Of a stretch of 64,000 bases of DNA, positions 43,068-51,338 are shown piece by piece (position 1 is the first letter of the stretch; every line of letters starts with the position of its first letter). Both the position numbers and the translations under genes were made by a program. The stretch spans positions 2,728,001-2,792,000 of the forward strand of contig NC_013165.1 of NCBI RefSeq assembly GCF_000023885.1, written 5' to 3'. Source of the DNA: Slackia heliotrinireducens DSM 20476. Its GTDB lineage: Bacteria; Actinomycetota; Coriobacteriia; Coriobacteriales; Eggerthellaceae. The notes under the pieces were generated by a model, which had not been told where the DNA came from, did no database searches, and saw only the letters and a program-made list of their open reading frames with translations.

Positions 43068-43261
43068 GTTTTTCCGACTTGGAGGTTTGCATAAAACCTG
43101 CAAGCTTCGTCATTCTCTCGACTCAGTTTTTGCACAAGCCGCTGAACAGGCACGATACAAGCGAGGCTTTTCACGACGGAGCTCTTGCCTTGCGTTGCGT
43201 ACTTTTTCGGGCGCAAAACGAGCCGAAAACCCCTCCGAAAAAACCTCCAAGTCGGAAAAAC
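43068..43261. repeat. 21-bp perfect inverted repeat upstream of abiE pair
   Basis: 43068-43088 (GTTTTTCCGACTTGGAGGTT plus T) and 43241-43261 are perfect reverse complements. Each is flanked on the outer side by another T-run/A-run and GCA/TGC bases. The 152-base interior shows no gene. It might mark the edge of the acquired abiE segment. Nothing else recognisable lies in 42882-43327. Confidence 0.7.
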
Positions 43262-43327
43262 ATGCAAAAAAGTCCCCGATTTACCAGACGAAACCACCTG
43301 CAGACGTTGAGTGGGAATAAAGAGAAT

Positions 43328-43362
43328 GTTGCAATAGTAGTAATAAGTGCTACTATTGCAAC
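43328..43362 (+). promoter_or_regulatory. AbiEi operator abutting the start codon
   Basis: GTTGCAATAGTAG (43328-43340) and CTACTATTGCAAC (43350-43362) form a perfect 13-bp inverted repeat with a 9-base spacer. The ATG follows at once. Its size and place fit a self-repression site for the AbiEi-like protein. No ribosome site is present, suggesting a leaderless transcript. Confidence 0.75.
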
Positions 43363-44052
43363 ATGTCGTATTCGAGCAACATATCTGCAATCGAAGAGCT
43401 GGCCGCATCTGAAGGCGGCATCTTCACGAGCGGCCAGGCGGCGCGTGCGGGCGTGCCGCGCTACGCCCTCTCGTACGCGGCAAAGTCCGGCCGCATCGAG
43501 CGGCTACGGCATGGGGCCTATCGGCTCTCATCTCTCCCTACGACCGCGCTCGACGACCTCGTCGCCGCCTACAAGCTCACCTCGCCAGACAGGCTCACCT
43601 ACGAGCGCATGGGCGCAAGCTTCGACGGGGTCGCCGTATGCGGCGCAACGGCGGCGCACGCCCTCGGAATCGGCGACCTGGAACCTGAGCCGTGGCAGAT
43701 CGCCGTCCCCAAACGCTTCAACAGCCGAATGGACGGCACGAAGTTCCGCGTTATGGATCTCGGGCGAAGCGACGTCGTGTGGGCCGAGGGCGGGTTTCCC
43801 GTAACGAGGGTGGAGCGCACGATCGCCGACCTCGCGATGGAGGCCACGGAGGAGTCCCTGCTCGCCGACGTGCTCGCAGACGCAATCAGGCGCTACGGCG
43901 CGACGGAGCTCGACATGCGCCGGCTGCGTGCCCTGCTCGGCGACGGCCGCCTGCGCTCGCTCCTCTCGGCAGCCGGGGCCTACGAGGGCGGCCCGCGCGA
44001 GCTGGTGGAGCTCGACGGCCTGGGCCATGCGGCCCTGATAGAGAGGGGTTGA
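43363..44052 (+). CDS. AbiEi-like antitoxin and transcriptional repressor
   Basis: A 229-residue protein with an N-terminal winged helix typical of AbiEi antitoxins (GGIFTSGQAARAGVPRYALS, then RLRHGAYRL), and a C-terminal antitoxin domain (PVTRVERTIADLAMEATEES is characteristic). AbiEi counters AbiEii toxin without binding it and represses the operon. The toxin gene follows after three bases. Codon use differs from neighbours (more CGC/AGG mixing) and the flanks are repeat-rich, pointing to horizontal gain. Confidence 0.88.
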   Translation: MSYSSNISAIEELAASEGGIFTSGQAARAGVPRYALSYAAKSGRIERLRHGAYRLSSLPTTALDDLVAAYKLTSPDRLTYERMGASFDGVAVCGATAAHALGIGDLEPEPWQIAVPKRFNSRMDGTKFRVMDLGRSDVVWAEGGFPVTRVERTIADLAMEATEESLLADVLADAIRRYGATELDMRRLRALLGDGRLRSLLSAAGAYEGGPRELVELDGLGHAALIERG

Positions 44053-44055
44053 CGC

Positions 44056-44964
44056 ATGGGGTATTCGTCTCCGAAAGCCTTGGAGATGGCTGTGAAGGAC
44101 GCGGCCAAGGCTTCCCCTCTCGACACTAATCGCGCCATCGCGGGCTTCTACTTCCACAGGCTGCTCTACAGGGTCTTCAGCGAGCCCGGGACCCCGTTCG
44201 TCCTCAAAGGCGGACAGGGGATGCTCGCTAGGACCGCCGACGCACGCGCCACGCGCGACATCGATCTTGCGACGGACAGTATGGACGTAGACGCCGCGGT
44301 GGACGAGCTCGAGCGCCTCGCCGCCAAGGATGCAGACGACTTCGTCACCTTCGAATTGAGAGGCGTGGCCCCGATCAAAGGAGAGGACGCGTACCGCGAC
44401 GGCTACACCGTGGTCTTCGACGCGTTCATCGGCCCGAAGAGGGTCCAGCGCGTCTCCGTCGACCTGGTGGCGGACTCGATCGCAATCGGCGAACCCGACT
44501 ATATGGCTCCCGCCGACAGAATCGACGTCCGGGGAATCCCCGTGTGTGACTACCCCGTCTACCCGTCGGCGCGGGCCGTCGCGGACAAGGTCTGCGGCAT
44601 TGTCGAGCGCCACGCGGGCCGGCCGTCTTCCCGCGTGAAGGACCTCATGGACATCGCGGCCTACGCGCTCACCGATGACTTCGATGCAGAAACTCTAGGG
44701 GCCGCGCTGAAGCGCGAAGCCTCCGCAAGGCGGCTCTCGCTCGGTAGCGAATTCTCACTGCCCGCGGAATGGGGAGACGCTCACGAGGCGCAGTACTCGA
44801 AGCTTGCGGTCCAGGCAAGGATGTCCCAGGACATGTCAACGCTCTCCGGTGCGCTATCAATCTCCAGGGCACTACTGGATCCCGTCCTCTCAGGATCGGC
44901 AACGGGATCGTGGAGCCATATCGCGCGCGCGTGGGTGGAGAGCATCGTACGGGACGCACTATAA
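44056..44964 (+). CDS. AbiEii-like nucleotidyltransferase toxin
   Basis: A 302-residue nucleotidyltransferase-fold protein. FVLKGGQGMLAR and RATRDIDLATD match the KGG and (R/T)xTxDIDL motifs of AbiEii/MenT-type toxins, and DKVCGIVERHAGRPSSRVKD...DLMDI the later conserved block. These toxins modify tRNA or use GTP and stop growth, often protecting against phage. It is translated right after its antitoxin. Full length and intact by eye. Confidence 0.9.
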   Translation: MGYSSPKALEMAVKDAAKASPLDTNRAIAGFYFHRLLYRVFSEPGTPFVLKGGQGMLARTADARATRDIDLATDSMDVDAAVDELERLAAKDADDFVTFELRGVAPIKGEDAYRDGYTVVFDAFIGPKRVQRVSVDLVADSIAIGEPDYMAPADRIDVRGIPVCDYPVYPSARAVADKVCGIVERHAGRPSSRVKDLMDIAAYALTDDFDAETLGAALKREASARRLSLGSEFSLPAEWGDAHEAQYSKLAVQARMSQDMSTLSGALSISRALLDPVLSGSATGSWSHIARAWVESIVRDAL

Positions 44965-44999
44965 TGAGGACGGTGGCCAGAATCGGCATGCCTCCAAGC

Positions 45000-45034
45000 G
45001 CCGGGGACGTTTTCCCCGGCATTCGCTTTTTTTT
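45000..45034 (+). terminator. Terminator of the abiE pair
   Basis: GCCGGGGA/TCCCCGGC stem followed by a stretch ending in eight Ts. Confidence 0.9.
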
Positions 45035-45059
45035 GGGCCGGTATGTTCGGGACGAATCC

Positions 45060-45529
45060 ATAAAGGGCAACCCGAAAGCCTTCCGAGCCGAGCAGAACAA
45101 TAGGTGACCGTGAGTATCAAATGAGTACCACTCTGAGACACATCCTCGCACGCTGCATGCAACGTGATGGACTCAGCACAACACTGAGGACCCCATAGAC
45201 GCATTTCCTCATAGAATGGGAATAATCTGTTGAACATGGAGCGGGAACCCGTCCGAAAGCCTGACCCCACGACTGCGAAAAAGTAACCTTCGTCACAGGC
45301 TCGATATTTGGCCTTCTGTCCCAATCGCAAACCCCCGCCGAACCATGGCGGCCCGCGAACATCCCCGTCGGTATAGTAAAAGCATCTGACGGGCACTCGT
45401 CCCCTTTGCCGCAGGTCCGGACCGAGCGTTTTGCGTCCGACCCCACCACACGGGAGACGCCGCCAAAGGTCGCGCGCTGCCACAATCGGACGCCAACGCG
45501 TGACGACACAGCACAAGATTGGAGGGAAC
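45060..45529. other. Gene-free stretch
   Basis: About 470 bases between the abiE terminator and a lipoprotein gene. No supported reading frame, tRNA or clear repeat is seen. It probably holds the lipoprotein promoter (TATAGTAAAAG near 45372 may be a -10 region) and the edge of the acquired segment. Confidence 0.5.
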
Positions 45530-46174
45530 ATGAAGAAACTGGCAATCGCAGCATGTGCAATGGTCATGGCATTAGGCCTGATCGCCTGCTCGGGCGGGAC
45601 CTCGAACGAGCCGACGGAAGACGGTGCCGAAAACACCGAAGCCACAGCAACCGAGGAGGCCGCCGACGCGGCAGCGGAAGCAGAACCTGAGGCTGCAACC
45701 GAGCCTGAGGCCGCAACCGAGCCCGAAGCGGAGCCTGAAGCCGAAACCGAGCCCGAGAGCACGTTCGCTCCCGAACCCGCCTCGCCCGTGGACTCCGTGG
45801 ACGTAAGCACCGTCGACGTCGATGTGTCCGCCATGGGAGACGAGGAGGCTTTCGCCTACATGGACGAATTCGCCAACCGCACCCCTGATGAGCTCGACGC
45901 AGACGAAGGGCTTGTCATGCACATAACGGGCCAGGTCAGCCGCAACACGAAGGTTGAAGACGACGGCGATCACGTCAGCTGCTCGGTAGGCATCAAAGGC
46001 GAAGGCGGCACCATCAAGGGCGTGAACTTCTACGTCATCGGCTGGACCGCGGAAGACTACCCCGAAAACAAGGCACAGGTCGAAGTGACCGGCGTGTGGG
46101 GCAAGGTCGACGGGTACGGCACCAACGCCGGCCGCACCCTGATCTGCAATGCGGAAGACGTCCATATCCTCTAG
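45530..46174 (+). CDS. Lipoprotein with acidic linker and OB-like C-terminal domain
   Basis: A 214-residue lipoprotein: signal MKKLAIAACAMVMALGLIAC with lipobox cysteine, a low-complexity Glu/Pro/Ala/Thr linker (about 23-88, with EPEAATEPEAATEPEA repeats), and a C-terminal domain (DEGLVMHITGQVSRNTKVED, then QVEVTGVWGKVDGYG). The last part resembles small beta-barrel (OB-like) lipoprotein domains. GGAGGGA precedes the ATG. Function unknown; probably wall-associated. Confidence 0.85.
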   Translation: MKKLAIAACAMVMALGLIACSGGTSNEPTEDGAENTEATATEEAADAAAEAEPEAATEPEAATEPEAEPEAETEPESTFAPEPASPVDSVDVSTVDVDVSAMGDEEAFAYMDEFANRTPDELDADEGLVMHITGQVSRNTKVEDDGDHVSCSVGIKGEGGTIKGVNFYVIGWTAEDYPENKAQVEVTGVWGKVDGYGTNAGRTLICNAEDVHIL

Positions 46175-46193
46175 CGCCCAACCCCATACATGC

Positions 46194-46228
46194 AGGGCGG
46201 GAAGCCATGAGGCCTCCCGCCCTCTTTC
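46194..46228 (+). terminator. Terminator of the lipoprotein gene
   Basis: AGGGCGGGA/TCCCGCCCT stem followed by CTTTC; it may also serve the convergent hydrolase gene. Confidence 0.85.
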
Positions 46229-46248
46229 GTCTGTTGCAACCCGGCTCC

Positions 46249-47469
46249 CTACCCGGCGTTTCGGGCGTCGCGAGCATCCAGCGCATCCATCCAGTTCAGA
46301 ATCTCGTCCAGCGCAGCCTTCGGGTCGCCCACGTTGCAGTGGTTGCCGGCCCGATCCTCGACGGTGGTGAACATCCTCAGCTTCACGCTTCGAGCGTTCG
46401 AGAGCATCCCCACCATCTTGTCCGCAAGCTTCGCGGGAATATACACGTCTTCGTCGGCACCCAGAATCAGCACGTCCTGATCGACCAGCTCGGCGCAGTT
46501 GGCAAGCGTGTAGTCCTCCATCTTGCGATACATGTCGCACACCGAGTCCGCTCCGTAAGGGTAGCGCATGTCCGTCATGACCTGCGCCGCCAGATCCCCC
46601 TTGGCCGCCTTGCGCGCCAAAGGCTTGTTGATGACGTCGGCAATGTGGGCGTGTAGAAGCGCCCCCAGCACCTTGATGGCGACCTTGCCTGCGGCGCCTT
46701 CCACCAAATCCCAGGTACCGGGATAGATAGACCAGCACACCACCCGTCTGATGCGCTTGTCGAAGGCTGCGGCGCGAGGCGCGAAGTAGCCGCCGAGGGA
46801 TATCCCGATGATGGTCACGTCATGCAGGTCGAAGCGCTCCGTAATGGCCTTGGACGTCTTTTCCCACTGCCAGGTGAAGGGACACTTCTGGTCGCGGATG
46901 ACCGAACCCTGACCAGGCCCTTCGTACAGATACACCTCGTACCCATGCTCGCGCAGATACAGCAAGGGCAGCACGAACTCTTCCATATAGGAGTCATTGC
47001 CGCCGTGCATCAGCACGACGCCCCGGCTTTCGCCCACCGGCACCGTATGGAATACCGGCAGCGTAACCCCGCCTTCGTAAGGGACCTCAAGCCGCTCCAC
47101 GATGGGCGCCCCGCCGTCCGAAGGCTCGAACAGCTCGCGGAAGTATTCGTAGAACACCCGCTGCGATTGGTGGTAGTTGTCCAGCTTGTCCGGGTCGTCG
47201 TAGGAGGTGTAGAAATCCCGCATGAGGAAGTAGCCCAACGCGTTTTTGGTCCGCCCCTCCTCGTAGGCGCGGCGGCCCAGCGCATCAAGCGTGCTCTTCC
47301 AATCTTCAAAGTTGGTGATTTTGCCGCCGACGGCCCGCAGCTCTTCAAGGTCGCCGCCGTCCCAATTCACAATGCGGTTCAACTGGTAGTCGATATGCGG
47401 TTCGTCGTTGAGCCGGTACATGCCACGCGGGAACTCTACCGGCTTGCTGGGGTCATACGTCTGGGCCAT
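46249..47469 (-). CDS. Alpha/beta-hydrolase (FrsA-like)
   Basis: A 406-residue alpha/beta hydrolase. An N-terminal helical part (1-130) precedes the core with oxyanion HGG (VVLMHGGNDS), nucleophile elbow GISLGGY, aspartate region LGADEDVYIP and histidine GNHCNVGDP. The size and layout resemble FrsA/2,6-dihydropseudooxynicotine-hydrolase-type enzymes. GAGAGAGGCAGC precedes the ATG at 47469. Substrate unknown. Confidence 0.88.
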   Translation of the reverse strand: MAQTYDPSKPVEFPRGMYRLNDEPHIDYQLNRIVNWDGGDLEELRAVGGKITNFEDWKSTLDALGRRAYEEGRTKNALGYFLMRDFYTSYDDPDKLDNYHQSQRVFYEYFRELFEPSDGGAPIVERLEVPYEGGVTLPVFHTVPVGESRGVVLMHGGNDSYMEEFVLPLLYLREHGYEVYLYEGPGQGSVIRDQKCPFTWQWEKTSKAITERFDLHDVTIIGISLGGYFAPRAAAFDKRIRRVVCWSIYPGTWDLVEGAAGKVAIKVLGALLHAHIADVINKPLARKAAKGDLAAQVMTDMRYPYGADSVCDMYRKMEDYTLANCAELVDQDVLILGADEDVYIPAKLADKMVGMLSNARSVKLRMFTTVEDRAGNHCNVGDPKAALDEILNWMDALDARDARNAG

Positions 47470-47616
47470 GATGCTGCCTCTCTCCAATTGTTAGCCATAG
47501 CTATCATACCAGCCGCAGGCCTTCGACGCCTTCAATTAGCTGCTATGTTTGAAGAAAAGACTCCGGGTGCGAACACGCAAGCCGTACAATCGTGCTTGCG
47601 GCTTCCATCCTTCCGA

Positions 47617-48009
47617 TCAGCCCTCGGCTGATCGGGCGCAATCAGGACACACCCCTTCGAAAAAAATCCGATGGCGCACCGCCGCAAACCCGGTTGCCTC
47701 GCTTGCCGCCTGGTCTAAGGATGCGTCATACGGCACAGTAACGTCCATCATGGCGCCGCATTGCACGCAGACCATATGCTCATGGTCGTCGGTGCGGTAG
47801 TCGTAATGGCGGCCGGCCGATGTCTCGATAGCCAGAATGTCGCCCTCCTCGGCAAGCAGATTAAGATTACGATACACCGTCGCCAGGCTCACCTTTTTGT
47901 CGCGGCAATGGACGTATTCGTAAACCTGCGCAGCCGTAGGATGCACGCCAAGGGCACCGACAGCTTCCTTAACCAGCTCGCGCTGATGCGTATTCCTTCT
48001 CTGCGCCAT
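47617..48009 (-). CDS. PerR/Fur-family metal-dependent repressor
   Basis: A 130-residue Fur-family protein: winged helix (HPTAAQVYEYVHCRDKKVSL, ATVYRNLNLLAEEGDI), HYDYRTDDHEHMVC metal segment and two structural zinc CxxC pairs (CVQC, CPDC). Divergent from ahpC with an AT-rich operator between them, so it is most likely a peroxide sensor controlling the peroxiredoxin genes. An inverted repeat (CCGATCAGCC...GGCTGATCGG) covers its stop codon. Confidence 0.92.
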   Translation of the reverse strand: MAQRRNTHQRELVKEAVGALGVHPTAAQVYEYVHCRDKKVSLATVYRNLNLLAEEGDILAIETSAGRHYDYRTDDHEHMVCVQCGAMMDVTVPYDASLDQAASEATGFAAVRHRIFFEGVCPDCARSAEG

Positions 48010-48089
48010 GTTCGGACTCCCCTGAGTATTCGGACGGACGAAAACAACCGTTGAAAAAATAGTTTAAATCATCGCTTGACAGTTTACCA

Positions 48090-48114
48090 CTTATTGATAA
48101 TAATTCGCAATAAG
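48090..48114. promoter_or_regulatory. Likely PerR/Fur-type operator upstream of ahpC
   Basis: CTTATTG (48090-48096) and CAATAAG (48108-48114) form an inverted repeat around ATAATAATTCG; more AT-rich ATTAATAATCATT follows. The composition matches Fur/PerR-type boxes, and it lies between perR and ahpC. Confidence 0.55.
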
Positions 48115-48151
48115 TTATTAATAATCATTCCTATTAAGAAAGGGATCAAAC

Positions 48152-48715
48152 ATGTCTCTCATCGGAAAAGAAATCGAGGACTTTACGGTCAAATCCTTCC
48201 ATAACGGCGAAATCGAAACCGTGACCAAAGATGACGTCCTCGGAAAATGGGGGCTGTTCTTCTTCTACCCCGCCGACTTCACCTTCGTCTGCCCCACCGA
48301 GCTGGAAGACCTCGCCAACAATTACGAGGAGTTCCAGAAGGCTGGTTGTGAAATCTACTCCGTCAGCTGCGACACCGAGTTCGTGCACAAGGCCTGGCAT
48401 GACGAGTCCGAGCGCATCGGCAAGGTGACCTACCAGATGCTTGCCGACCCCGCCCACGTGCTGGCCAAGCAGTTCAAGGTCCTGATCAAGAATGCAGGCC
48501 AAGCCGAGCGCGGCGCCTTCATCGTCGACCCCGAAGGCACGATCCAGGTCGAGATGATCACTGCTGGCGGCATTGGCCGCAACGCCGACGAGCTGCTTCG
48601 CCTTCTGAAGGCCGCCCAGTTTGTCGCCGACCATGGCGATCAGGTCTGCCCCGCCAAGTGGCAGCCGGGTGAGGAAACCCTGGCTCCTAGCCTGGACCTC
48701 GTCGGCTTGCTGTAA
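48152..48715 (+). CDS. ahpC: Peroxiredoxin AhpC
   Basis: A 187-residue typical 2-Cys peroxiredoxin. Peroxidatic cysteine in DFTFVCPTELEDLA, resolving cysteine in DQVCPAKWQPG. It reduces hydrogen peroxide and alkyl peroxides in the cytoplasm and is re-reduced by the AhpF-like enzyme encoded 107 bases downstream. AAGAAAGGGATC precedes the ATG. Confidence 0.97.
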   Translation: MSLIGKEIEDFTVKSFHNGEIETVTKDDVLGKWGLFFFYPADFTFVCPTELEDLANNYEEFQKAGCEIYSVSCDTEFVHKAWHDESERIGKVTYQMLADPAHVLAKQFKVLIKNAGQAERGAFIVDPEGTIQVEMITAGGIGRNADELLRLLKAAQFVADHGDQVCPAKWQPGEETLAPSLDLVGLL

Positions 48716-48822
48716 ATCGCTCGATGCAACTGGTCGCGGGCTTCGGCCCGCGACCGCTGTATGCAACCACCCATCCCGTCCACCTACGCCGACGGGATTC
48801 GTTATCGAAAAGGACACGAAGC

Positions 48823-50481
48823 ATGACCGATACCAAGAACCTTTACGATGCGGTCGTCATCGGCGGCGGTCCTGCCGGCTTGACTGCGGCGATCTATTTG
48901 TCTCGCGCCCGCTACCGCACGCTTGTGGTAGAGAAGGATCGCATCGGCGGCCAGATCACCATCACCCATGAGGTCGTCAATTACCCTGGCGTGCTCGCAA
49001 CCACCGGCGAGGCCCTTACCCGCACCATGCGCCAACAAGCGGAAGGTTTCGGCGCCGAGTTCAAAATCGCCGAGGTCACAAACCTTGACATGGACCCCAA
49101 CGAAGACGGTGTCAAAATCGTCCACACCGACAAAGGGGACATCGCCTGCCATGCCGTATTGATGGCCACAGGCGCCTCTCCCCGCCTCGCAGGATTTGAA
49201 GGTGAAGAAGATTTCCAGGGCCACGGCGTTGCCTATTGCGCCACTTGCGACGGAGAATTCTTCACCGGAAAAGAAGTGCTTGTGGTGGGCGGAGGATTCG
49301 CCGCGGCCGAAGAGGCTGTCTTCTTGACGAAGTACGCCAGCCACGTGACCATTCTGGTGCGCAAAGACGACTTCTCCTGCGCTGCCTCGGTGTCCGAACC
49401 CGCCAAAACCAATCCCAAGATTACCATCCGATACAATACCCGTATCGCCAGCATCGCAGGCGATACGGCCCTGCGCTCCGCCGTGCTGGAGAACACCAAG
49501 ACCGGCGAGCGGGAGACTTGGAAGCCCGCAGGCGACAACGAGACGTTCGGCGTCTTCGTCTTCGCAGGCAACACCCCCGCCACCGAGCTCGCAAACGGCA
49601 TCGCCGAGGTTGATGATCGCAAGTTCATCGTCATCGACGAGCACAACATGACCACCAAGCCCGGCTTGTTCGCCGCAGGCGACGTTTGCAACAAAGCCCT
49701 CCGTCAGGTTGCTACGGCCGTGGGAGAAGCCGCCAGCACCGCTTCCGAAATGGAGCGCTACATCAAGGCTCAGCAGGAAGCCACAGGGCTTACCCCCCAG
49801 GTAAAGGAACCCGAGCAGCTGCCCGCGGCCCCTGCGAAGGCAGAACCTGCAGCAGCGAAGACCCAACCCGGCGGCCTGTTCACCGGCGATGTGCTAGCCC
49901 AGCTCAATGCCGTGTTCGCTCGCATGGAAACCCCGTTGGTCCTAAGGCTCTCCCTGGACGACCGCCCCGTTTCCACGGAGCTGCGTGGCTACATGGAGGA
50001 ACTGGCGAAGCTTACCGACAAGCTCTCCGTAGACATCGTCGTTGCACCCGAAGGGGACGACTTGCCCAAGGTCGAACTGTGCCGAGCTGATGGAGCCTGG
50101 ACCGGACTCGCTTTCCATGGCGTGCCCGCCGGCCACGAGTTCACTCCTTTCGTCTTGGGTTTGTACAACGCCTCCAGCGCCGGCCAGGCCATCGAGGACG
50201 CCGACAGGGCTGCCGCCTACGCCATCGACCGCAAGGTGGACATCACCGTAGCCATCGGACTGAGCTGCACCATGTGCCCCGATTTAGTCCAAGCCTGCCA
50301 GCGTATCGCAACGCTGAACGACAACGTTACCGCCCAGGTCTACGATGTGGCCCACTTCCCCTCCCTGCAGCAGAAGTATGACATCATGAGCGTGCCCTGC
50401 CTGATCATCAACGATGGGGAGAAGGAAACCGTCGAGTTCGGCCGCAAGAACATCAGCGGCGTTCTCGAGCTTATCGGCTAA
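48823..50481 (+). CDS. AhpF-like NADH:peroxiredoxin reductase with reversed domain order
   Basis: A 552-residue flavoprotein. Residues 1-305 are a thioredoxin-reductase-like unit (AVVIGGGPAGLTAAIYLSRA; redox CATCDGEF; GLFAAGDVCNKALRQ). After an Ala/Pro linker the C-terminus (about 350-552) has a glutaredoxin-like double fold with CTMC (GLSCTMCPDLVQAC). Classic AhpF has this unit at the N-terminus. It passes electrons from NAD(P)H to AhpC. AAAAGGAC precedes the ATG. Confidence 0.9.
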   Translation: MTDTKNLYDAVVIGGGPAGLTAAIYLSRARYRTLVVEKDRIGGQITITHEVVNYPGVLATTGEALTRTMRQQAEGFGAEFKIAEVTNLDMDPNEDGVKIVHTDKGDIACHAVLMATGASPRLAGFEGEEDFQGHGVAYCATCDGEFFTGKEVLVVGGGFAAAEEAVFLTKYASHVTILVRKDDFSCAASVSEPAKTNPKITIRYNTRIASIAGDTALRSAVLENTKTGERETWKPAGDNETFGVFVFAGNTPATELANGIAEVDDRKFIVIDEHNMTTKPGLFAAGDVCNKALRQVATAVGEAASTASEMERYIKAQQEATGLTPQVKEPEQLPAAPAKAEPAAAKTQPGGLFTGDVLAQLNAVFARMETPLVLRLSLDDRPVSTELRGYMEELAKLTDKLSVDIVVAPEGDDLPKVELCRADGAWTGLAFHGVPAGHEFTPFVLGLYNASSAGQAIEDADRAAAYAIDRKVDITVAIGLSCTMCPDLVQACQRIATLNDNVTAQVYDVAHFPSLQQKYDIMSVPCLIINDGEKETVEFGRKNISGVLELIG

Positions 50482-50622
50482 CCTACCGACTGCGCTCGAG
50501 CGTTTTCGTTCGCTGCGGGCAGCCGAAAGCGAAGACCCCGGTTCAGAACAATATCTGAAACGGTGCCTTATCATAGGCCGGTGCAACAGACTGCAAAAAG
50601 CGCTGCATCACCGCCCCGAAAA

Positions 50623-50658
50623 CAAAAAATGGTCCCGCATTGCTGCAGGACCGTTTTT
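50623..50658 (+). terminator. Terminator of the ahp operon
   Basis: GGTCC (50631-50635) and GGACC (50648-50652) flanked by A-run and T-run (AAAAAAT...GTTTTT). Confidence 0.7.
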
Positions 50659-50744
50659 CTGCGTGCGCATCTTGGCCTGGATGGGCCCAATCCAAGAGGG
50701 CCGAATTTCTCAGATTGGAACCCTCCAGACCAAGACGTCGCGCA

Positions 50745-50993
50745 TCAGATGCGATGGGGACCGTGGCACCCTTCGCCTTCGGAGCGAATTGCTTCGACAA
50801 GCCTCTCCTCGTTGCGGTCAGGCTCTTCCCAGGCCATGCCGCAATCTGCCGAAAGGCTCCGCGGAATCATGCCAAGCTTGCCTTCAAGCCCCAGCGACTG
50901 AGCATGTGCCTTGAACGAGAGAGCGTCCGTCGTGGTATCGAAAGTCACGAACAACGTCTCTTTGGTGCCCTCTGATCGCTTGAAGAGTTTCAT
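50745..50993 (-). CDS. DUF3343 putative Se/S carrier protein
   Basis: An 82-residue protein with the DUF3343 pattern: LFVTFDTTTDALSFKAHAQS, GKLGMIPRSLSADCGMAW. The family is called putative selenium/sulfur carrier-like and usually sits beside yedE and yedF. The cysteine in SADCGMAW is the likely carrier site. Start uncertain: ATG at 50993 fits the family, an ATG at 51008 is also possible. It ends a selenium-related set upstream of the glycine-reductase region. Confidence 0.82.
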   Translation of the reverse strand: MKLFKRSEGTKETLFVTFDTTTDALSFKAHAQSLGLEGKLGMIPRSLSADCGMAWEEPDRNEERLVEAIRSEGEGCHGPHRI

Positions 50994-51010
50994 GCCCGGC
51001 CTATTCATGA

Positions 51011-51038
51011 CGGGCGGGATGCGTGCATATCCCGCCCG
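51011..51038 (-). other. Hairpin between YedF-like and DUF3343 genes
   Basis: CGGGCGGGAT and ATCCCGCCCG, a perfect 10-bp stem between two minus-strand genes. No T-run on the minus strand; likely attenuation or mRNA processing. Confidence 0.6.
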
Positions 51039-51052
51039 CCAGGTCGCATCGG

Positions 51053-51259
51053 TTACTGGACGATGATGACGAAGTCGTCGCCGTCGCGCTCGACCGTGAC
51101 CTCACGCCTCTTGCGGCGGGCCACCTCGGAAACGTTCACCTTGGACGTTGCGTTGCTGACAAGAATCTTGACGGGCTCGTTGGGGAATTCCTCGAGCGCG
51201 TCATACGCCATCATGGCCGGTTCGGGGCAGGAAAGCCCACGAGCGTCTACGATTTGCAT
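51053..51259 (-). CDS. yedF: TusA/YedF-family sulfur/selenium carrier
   Basis: A 68-residue TusA-fold protein with the conserved motif GLSCPEPAMMAYDAL. TusA proteins carry sulfur on this cysteine, and YedF forms are linked to selenium metabolism. It lies 79 bases downstream of the yedE-like gene on the same strand. AGAAGG precedes the ATG at 51259. Function in selenium delivery for Grd selenoproteins is inferred from context. Confidence 0.88.
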   Translation of the reverse strand: MQIVDARGLSCPEPAMMAYDALEEFPNEPVKILVSNATSKVNVSEVARRKRREVTVERDGDDFVIIVQ

Positions 51260-51338
51260 AATCAACCTTCTTTCCAAAGATCCTGACGGACCTTCAAACA
51301 CAGCCTATACGCCGCTTGTTGCGGCTTGCGTTGCCGCA

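Noticed and set aside
45650..45790. CRISPR-like tandem repeats
   Set aside because: The repetition is codon-level (Glu-Pro-Glu-Ala) inside a lipoprotein linker, with no spacers.
44959..45834. Minus-strand open frame over the lipoprotein start and the upstream gap
   Set aside because: Its N-terminal part is the Ser/Gly/Ala-rich antisense of the lipoprotein linker and no ribosome site or motif supports it.
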